Below the pieces are notes generated by a model that saw nothing but the letters and a program-made list of their open reading frames with translations, made no database searches and was not told the origin of the DNA. A program made the translations under genes and the position numbers. From contig JAHCBB010000014.1 in NCBI GenBank assembly GCA_019634635.1, forward strand, positions 46,309 to 110,308: a stretch of 64,000 nt of DNA, in the 5' to 3' direction. The DNA is from Verrucomicrobiia bacterium (GTDB taxonomy: Bacteria > Verrucomicrobiota > Verrucomicrobiia > Limisphaerales > UBA9464). Numbering within the stretch: the stretch's first letter is position 1; each line of letters begins with the position of its first letter. This document shows positions 61,501 through 64,000 of the stretch, in pieces.

Positions 61501-64000
61501 GGTGCCGTAGAGGACGCCGTCGCTCCCTTCGAGCAGGGCACCCAACATGCGGGATCCATCCACGGGGGGATTCAGATGCCGCAGGACCAGGAACCCGCTG
61601 CCATCCGGTTGCACCCGGAAGATCGTGCCCGCGTCGTGGAAGCCTCCTTCCGAGGTGGTCCCGTACAGGGCACCATCGCTGCCTTCGATCAATCCGGCAT
61701 ACGGCAACCCGCCGTCACTCACCGCCTCGAGATCCCGCAACACGACAAACCCGCCGCCGTCCGGATGGACCCGATAGATCGTGCCGCCGTTGTGCCTACC
61801 TCCCCGGTGGGAGGTCCCGTAGAGCGCACCGTCACTCCCTTCCACCACCCGCCCCATCGGCATGATGGCCGATGTGGATGGCTCCCCAAAGACATGGAGC
61901 ACCGTGAGGTCGGCCGCCGGTTCGCCGGCCGGCAACACGGTAATCGCCACCGTGGCCGGGTTGGAGTCCGCCTGACCATCGCTGGCCTGGAAGCTGAAGC
62001 TGTCAAATCCCCGGAAACCGTCCCCCGGCGTGTAGGTGAGCGCCGGGGCCACCCCCGACAACGTCCCGTGCTCCGGTCCGCTCAGCACGGTGAAATTGAG
62101 CGCGTCCCCATCCGGATCCGCGACTTCCAGCAGGATCGCCACCGGCATGTCTTCGGTCGTCGTCACCGACCCTCCAAACGCCACCGGCGCATCATTCACC
62201 GGCTGCACGACAATGGTCACCGTCGCCAGCGCGGATTCGAGCGTCCCATCGCTCACCCGGAAGGTGAAGCTGTCCGCGCCGTGATAGTGCAGCTCCGGCG
62301 TGTAGGTCAGATGCGGGGCACCGCCGGTCAGGACGCCATGCTGCGGACCACTGACGACCAGGTAGGTCAACGAATCCCCATCCACATCGCTACCTGTCAG
62401 CGTGATCGCCACCACGGTGTCCTCCGGCGTCGTCACCGACTGGGCAAAAGCCACGGGCGCATCGTTCACCGGCATCACGGTGATCGAGACGGTCGCCGGC
62501 TCGGACAGGAACTCCCCATCGTTGGCGACAAACGCGAAACTGTCGGGTCCGTGGTAGTTCGGGTTCGGGGTGTAGATGAAGTCCCCGTACCCCTCCACCA
62601 CCACGCCATGGCTGGGACCGGAGATCACGTGGAACAGGAGGACATTCAGGTCCGGATCCTCGCCGGTGAGCGTGATGGCCACCGGGGCATCTTCGGCCGT
62701 GGTCACCGACTGGGCGTAGGCCACCGGCGCCTCGTTGACGTCCAGGATGTCGATCGGGATCCAGTCCTCGAGGAACAGCCCGCCGGAATCCGTGGCGCGG
62801 ACCCGCACGGTATAGGTGTTGAAGCTGCCCTCCCGCGACGCCTCGTAGTCGAACACCACCGCCGTCCGCAACTCGTTCGCCACGATGCTGAACAGCGCGT
62901 TGTCCGTGTCCCCCTCCCCCGCCACCAACTCGAAGACGTGGGTATCGTCCGCATCCGGATCCTCGGCGGTGAGCAGGCCCACCAGCGTGCCAACGGGTTC
63001 GTTCTCAGGGACGGTTTGGTTGCTCAAATTGATTAACTCCGGAGCCGAGTTCGGCGGCGGGAGAGGGCCGGTCTCGATCTGCGCCACGCCGGGTCGCTGC
63101 ACACTATCGAACGTCGTGAAATCCCCACCAACAAACAAACCTCCGGACCCGTGAAGGGAGATGGACCGTACCAGCTGATCGGCCCCCTTCCCTGGAGCAA
63201 AGCTGGTGTCCAGAATGCCATTCGGATTCAGGCGTGCGATCCGGGGGCGACTCATGCCACCCACCGTCGTGAACTCACCACCAATCAGCACTTTGCCGTC
63301 GGTTTGAAGCGCCATGGACATGATATAGGGAGGCCAAGAACTCGATATCCCAGAGGGCACAAAGCCCGTATCCACCGCACCATTGGCTTCGAGCCGAACG
63401 AGGCCGGGCCGGGACAACCCATTGAAAGACTGGAATGAGCCTGAAACCATCACCCTGCCGTTGGGCTGCACTATAAGGGCCATAATGGAGCTCGACGCCC
63501 CCGTCCCGGGATCGAATGTCTGATCCAGACTTCCATCCGCGTTCAAACGTGCGATCCGATTCCTTGCAATTCCATTGAAGCTGGTGAATCCCCCGGCCAC
63601 GAGAATCTTCCCATCCAACTGAACACCAATAGTGAGCACGCCCGCTCCGGCCCCGGAACCGGGATCAAAACCCATGTCGAGACTGCCGTCAGGATGCAGG
63701 CGGGCGACTTGGTTCCGCGGTGTGCCATCAAATGAGGTGAACACCCCCCCAATGAGGATCTTGCCGTCCGGTTGCAGGCCAACGGCGAGCACGCCCGGCG
63801 CCCCGGCGCCCGGATCAAAGGCTGCATCGATGCTCCCATCCACGTTCAATCGTGCCACGCCTCGTCGCGTGATGCCATTGACAGAGGTGAATACACCCCC
63901 AGCCAGAATCTTCCCATCGGGTTGTTGAGCCAACGCATACACATCCGAATCGGGACCTGACCCTGATTGGAATCCCAGATCCACAGACCCGTTTTCGTTC
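55522..64000 (-). CDS. Giant secreted mosaic protein with delta-60 and GloVer repeats (5' end outside window)
   Basis: At least 2825 residues, open to the right edge. The GTG at 63984 is only the Val of a repeat (NENGSVDLGF), not a start. Order from the visible N-terminus: six delta-60 repeats (PDGKILIGGxFTSxNG...ARLNxDGSxD), a cadherin-like domain (VPENEPVGTLVG...DVNEAP), three tandem Ig/cadherin repeats, fourteen GloVer repeats (EGSDGxLYGTTxxGG), a second cadherin-like domain, putative Ig domains, seven more delta-60 repeats, a DUF5011-like and a PKD-like domain, an IPT/TIG-like domain, another PKD-like segment, and a C-terminal domain starting FVTGGGWIHSPPGAY and ending IVIHQGK. No sorting signal is evident at the C-terminus. 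Such proteins are likely cell-surface or secreted. The closest downstream gene is a GT9 transferase. Confidence 0.88.
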   Translation of the reverse strand, partial: NENGSVDLGFQSGSGPDSDVYALAQQPDGKILAGGVFTSVNGITRRGVARLNVDGSIDAAFDPGAGAPGVLAVGLQPDGKILIGGVFTSFDGTPRNQVARLHPDGSLDMGFDPGSGAGAGVLTIGVQLDGKILVAGGFTSFNGIARNRIARLNADGSLDQTFDPGTGASSSIMALIVQPNGRVMVSGSFQSFNGLSRPGLVRLEANGAVDTGFVPSGISSSWPPYIMSMALQTDGKVLIGGEFTTVGGMSRPRIARLNPNGILDTSFAPGKGADQLVRSISLHGSGGLFVGGDFTTFDSVQRPGVAQIETGPLPPPNSAPELINLSNQTVPENEPVGTLVGLLTAEDPDADDTHVFELVAGEGDTDNALFSIVANELRTAVVFDYEASREGSFNTYTVRVRATDSGGLFLEDWIPIDILDVNEAPVAYAQSVTTAEDAPVAITLTGEDPDLNVLLFHVISGPSHGVVVEGYGDFIYTPNPNYHGPDSFAFVANDGEFLSEPATVSITVMPVNDAPVAFAQSVTTPEDTVVAITLTGSDVDGDSLTYLVVSGPQHGVLTGGAPHLTYTPELHYHGADSFTFRVSDGTLESALATVTIVVQPVNDAPVAFGGSVTTTEDMPVAILLEVADPDGDALNFTVLSGPEHGTLSGVAPALTYTPGDGFRGFDSFSFQASDGQADSNPATVAITVLPAGEPAADLTVLHVFGEPSTSAIMPMGRVVEGSDGALYGTSHRGGRHNGGTIYRVHPDGGGFVVLRDLEAVSDGGLPYAGLIEGSDGALYGTTSEGGFHDAGTIFRVQPDGSGFLVLRHLNPPVDGSRMLGALLEGSDGVLYGTASAGGVLGNGTVFRLHRNGTGFAVLHHLRGFEGRAPSAALIEGSDGVLYGTIRESMASPEGKVFRLTKDGSGFAVVKPFASAEGSYLYDAVVEGADGRLYGSGFLGGTQGDGTVWRMNRDGSGFAVLHHFVSATDGRGVQGLQQGTDGWLYGTTRSSGPDSYGTAFRIHPAGGFELLKAFGPAPDGSSPAGGVIEGSDGVLYGLTSNGGSSNNGTLYRLNRDGSEFQLQWVFKYWGGGAYPNSGVIEASDHRLYGTVISGGESNQGMVFSLNADGTDFQILRSLADSPDGANPFGPVIEGSDGLLYGTTGNGGTAGMGTVFRLKRDGTDYVVLKSFDGSTEGGTPFSRVLEGSDGILYGTTYGGGSHGGGTVWRMNHDGTGFGVLRHLKPDTDGSGQFGGLTDGWDGWLYGTAPLGGAHGQGTIFRLSRDDGQFQVLRHLDGASDGAHPSSRLLGASDGLLYGTTEAGGTYGGGTIYRIAADGTGFAVLKHLNPPVDGEYMDSVMEGPDGFLYGSTSGAGEYGVGTLVRYGTLFRLRKDGEGFETLRYLGLAATEPRYPWGRFTLGRDGRFYATSYQGGSADSGTVYAFSVAPANHAPTVILLSHQAVPENQPVGTVVGLFTADDPDLGDSHTFALVAGEGDTDNGLFSIVGNELRTAAVCDYEAQNRYSIRVRATDVSGLFVEAVWSVDVLDVNEAPMLAGPLPDLTATHGAEFSAMLAAAAFTDPDIGQTLTYSADGLPPGIGFDPASRTFGGVPTATGQYTVTVTATDNGEPALSADGTFVLSVARAPQVITFGALPLSVYGDAPLEVPVSASSGLPVTLTSSVASVATVSGTTLTITGAGTTLLTAYQAGDANHLAAESVQVSFTAGKGTPVITWATPADINCQTVLGAAQLNATVNAPGTLTYDPPAGTSLPLGEAQLLSVTFTPADLGNWNPASAATTIGVRLHPGAPPGQLDLSFDASMGTSGHQLRMIVVQPDGKAVVCGWFTSINGVARNEIARLNADGSLDLRFFPGTGASGGGIDAVALQPDGKVMVVGDFTAINGVNRRGIARLNPDGSVDAAFHPGTGANSRVMSVALQPDGKVLVGGWFTSVNGVGRNRIARLNSDGSVDTSFNPGAGVGDNYVFRVAVRADGKILITGAFTTVDGISRSRIARLEPGGALDSGFDVGTGANQDVHALALQPDGKVLVGGVFTSINGVSRNRLARLNDDGSVDTGFSPNVAGPVFAIAIQTDGRLLIGGNMGTVHGVNRMRVARLLTDGSVEASFDPLNGPDNQVRTVALQPDGKLLIGGDFSSVNSVQRKLIARLETGPAAPTITLHGPAAVTHEQGTPYDDPGAVAFDTCGSPLVVFASGAVNTSVAGTYTRTYVVTDAVGQHATATRTVHVVVSDHPPVALAGDDQCVFAGHHCVATVTVDGSASSDPDGDPIRFAWELFEDGELLDTVAGEAAVSWALAIGTYQARLTVFTDVAGSVVASSDTLMIQVLPSAPILAPLTPAAAYANGPAFELTVTGGCFLEGASVYWNGAPRPTTWLGPNELRAAIPASDLQTGVDIFVAAVQVVNGDGQVSDPLGFSIVVQSVGTVDATVSQPGGTTTVSTAPTTAGEPGATVTVENAGDQPVTVLAASYGGRPVGETVFQVDNGSFVDVQVVGDPATLANVSATVSFYYPSTVRGGMENRVKLRYFNGTNWIPVLSSGRLPPAKDTTDNLDGTISGGRFTVIFDLTSTPTILELGGTVFGMFESQPQLQAVYGPEGPVALGQPIEVSVAFAVLGDPDEVQVHFEWSDGTANAVIPTVSGGAGMASAAHLYGGPGVYPVIVRVVDAEGDEREGNFEYVVIYDPNGGFVTGGGWIHSPPGAYVFDATLAGRATFGFNSRYQKGRQVPTGDTQFQFQAAEFRFHSTAYDWLVVSGARAQYKGVGKVNNGGDYGFLLTATDGQVSGGGGIDRFRLKIWDRASGLVVYDNVFGAADDLNNASPQILGAGSIVIHQGK
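57560..58640 (-). repeat. Delta-60 repeat block 2 (7 copies)
   Basis: Seven coding units of the same type as block 1, beginning LDLSFDASMG and ending SVQRKLIARLETGP. The shared end motif with block 1 (SVQR...ETGP) suggests the two blocks arose by copying a larger module. Confidence 0.85.
59740..61910 (-). repeat. GloVer repeat block (14 copies)
   Basis: Units of about 150 nt with the core EGSDGxLYGTTxxGGxxxxGTxxRxxxDGxxFxVLxxL. Fourteen cores can be counted, the last (LGRDGRFYATSYQGG) degenerate. This repeat family was named for Gloeobacter and Verrucomicrobium. Confidence 0.85.
61920..62715 (-). repeat. Three tandem ~270-nt Ig/cadherin-like repeats
   Basis: Three coding units with the pattern PVAxxxSVTTxED...AITLTGxDxDGD...SGPxHG...YTPxxxYHGxDSFxFxxxDG...VNDAP. 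This is the tandem-95/Cadherin_5 type of surface-protein repeat. Confidence 0.8.
63050..64000 (-). repeat. Delta-60 repeat block 1 (about 6 visible copies)
   Basis: Roughly 165-nt coding units, each reading LQPDGKILIGG-F-T-S-NG followed by ARLNxDGSxDxxFDPG. The block ends with SVQRPGVAQIETGP. The number of copies beyond the right edge is unknown. The repeats are coding, with no in-frame stop. Confidence 0.85.

Noticed and set aside
59740..61910. Regular repeats considered as a CRISPR array
   Set aside because: The repeats are about 150 nt, degenerate, in frame and coding; there are no short identical repeats with unique spacers.
63982..63984. GTG as the start of the giant repeat protein
   Set aside because: The frame stays open to the window edge, and this GTG is the Val of a delta-60 repeat (NGSVDLGF), so the gene is cut by the window.
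1..64000. tRNA, rRNA, riboswitch and defence-system genes
   Set aside because: No T-loop-like sequence in an intergenic region, no rRNA-like stretch, and no restriction, CRISPR-Cas or toxin-antitoxin gene was recognised.

Overview
The window is 64 kb of high-GC bacterial chromosome. Its content points to Verrucomicrobiota, probably near the former subdivision 3 (Pedosphaera/Limisphaera-like). The clues are a giant secreted protein made of GloVer and delta-60 repeats, an ECF sigma factor overlapping a Zn-ribbon/kinase/WD40 gene, an acc-type cytochrome oxidase locus with several small lineage-type proteins, and a complex I locus with two NuoM genes. This placement is inferred from gene content; no rRNA or tRNA gene was seen.

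Layout. 1-87 is the tail of an unidentified gene, followed by 1.28 kb without a credible gene. 1370-4072 is an M1-type metallopeptidase with HEAT repeats. 4100-13281 (minus) is the aerobic terminal oxidase region: a copper-site periplasmic protein, heme A synthase (ctaA), heme O synthase (ctaB), oxidase subunits I, III, IV and II, two small membrane proteins, a SCO copper chaperone and a DUF420 protein, with ruvC at the end. 13423-22619 (minus) holds an alpha-2-macroglobulin-like protein, a beta-lactamase-fold serine hydrolase, rsmD and an MFS transporter. 22791-28350 carries two small conserved-type proteins, an M42 aminopeptidase and a secreted PQQ-type sugar dehydrogenase/cytochrome c fusion. 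28427-31506 (minus) has a CPXCG protein and an aldehyde dehydrogenase plus iron alcohol dehydrogenase pair. 31601-34220 is bioF-bioA. 34212-36830 (minus) is a halogenase-like flavoprotein and a glycosyltransferase. 36993-41866 has an IS630-type HTH remnant and the sigma factor/kinase pair. 41940-52958 is nuoCDIHJKLMMN. 52972-55455 (minus) is purB and a GT9 glycosyltransferase. 55522 to the right edge is the 3' part of the giant repeat protein.

How the genes work together. Two respiratory loci dominate: the membrane arm and part of the connecting arm of complex I, and a complete aa3-type oxidase with its heme A and copper assembly factors. Both carry residue-level oddities. Subunit I of the oxidase keeps the D-channel residues but has Ile where the K-channel Lys is expected. 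The complex I locus has an extra NuoM-like subunit that lacks the TM7 lysine, together with a NuoL whose lateral-helix region is longer and internally repeated. These respiratory features are the most interesting part of the window.

Starts were moved inward from the longest open frame where overlaps (ATGA/GTGA), signal peptides or family length argued for it; each case is explained in its entry. Regulatory calls are from motif inspection only.
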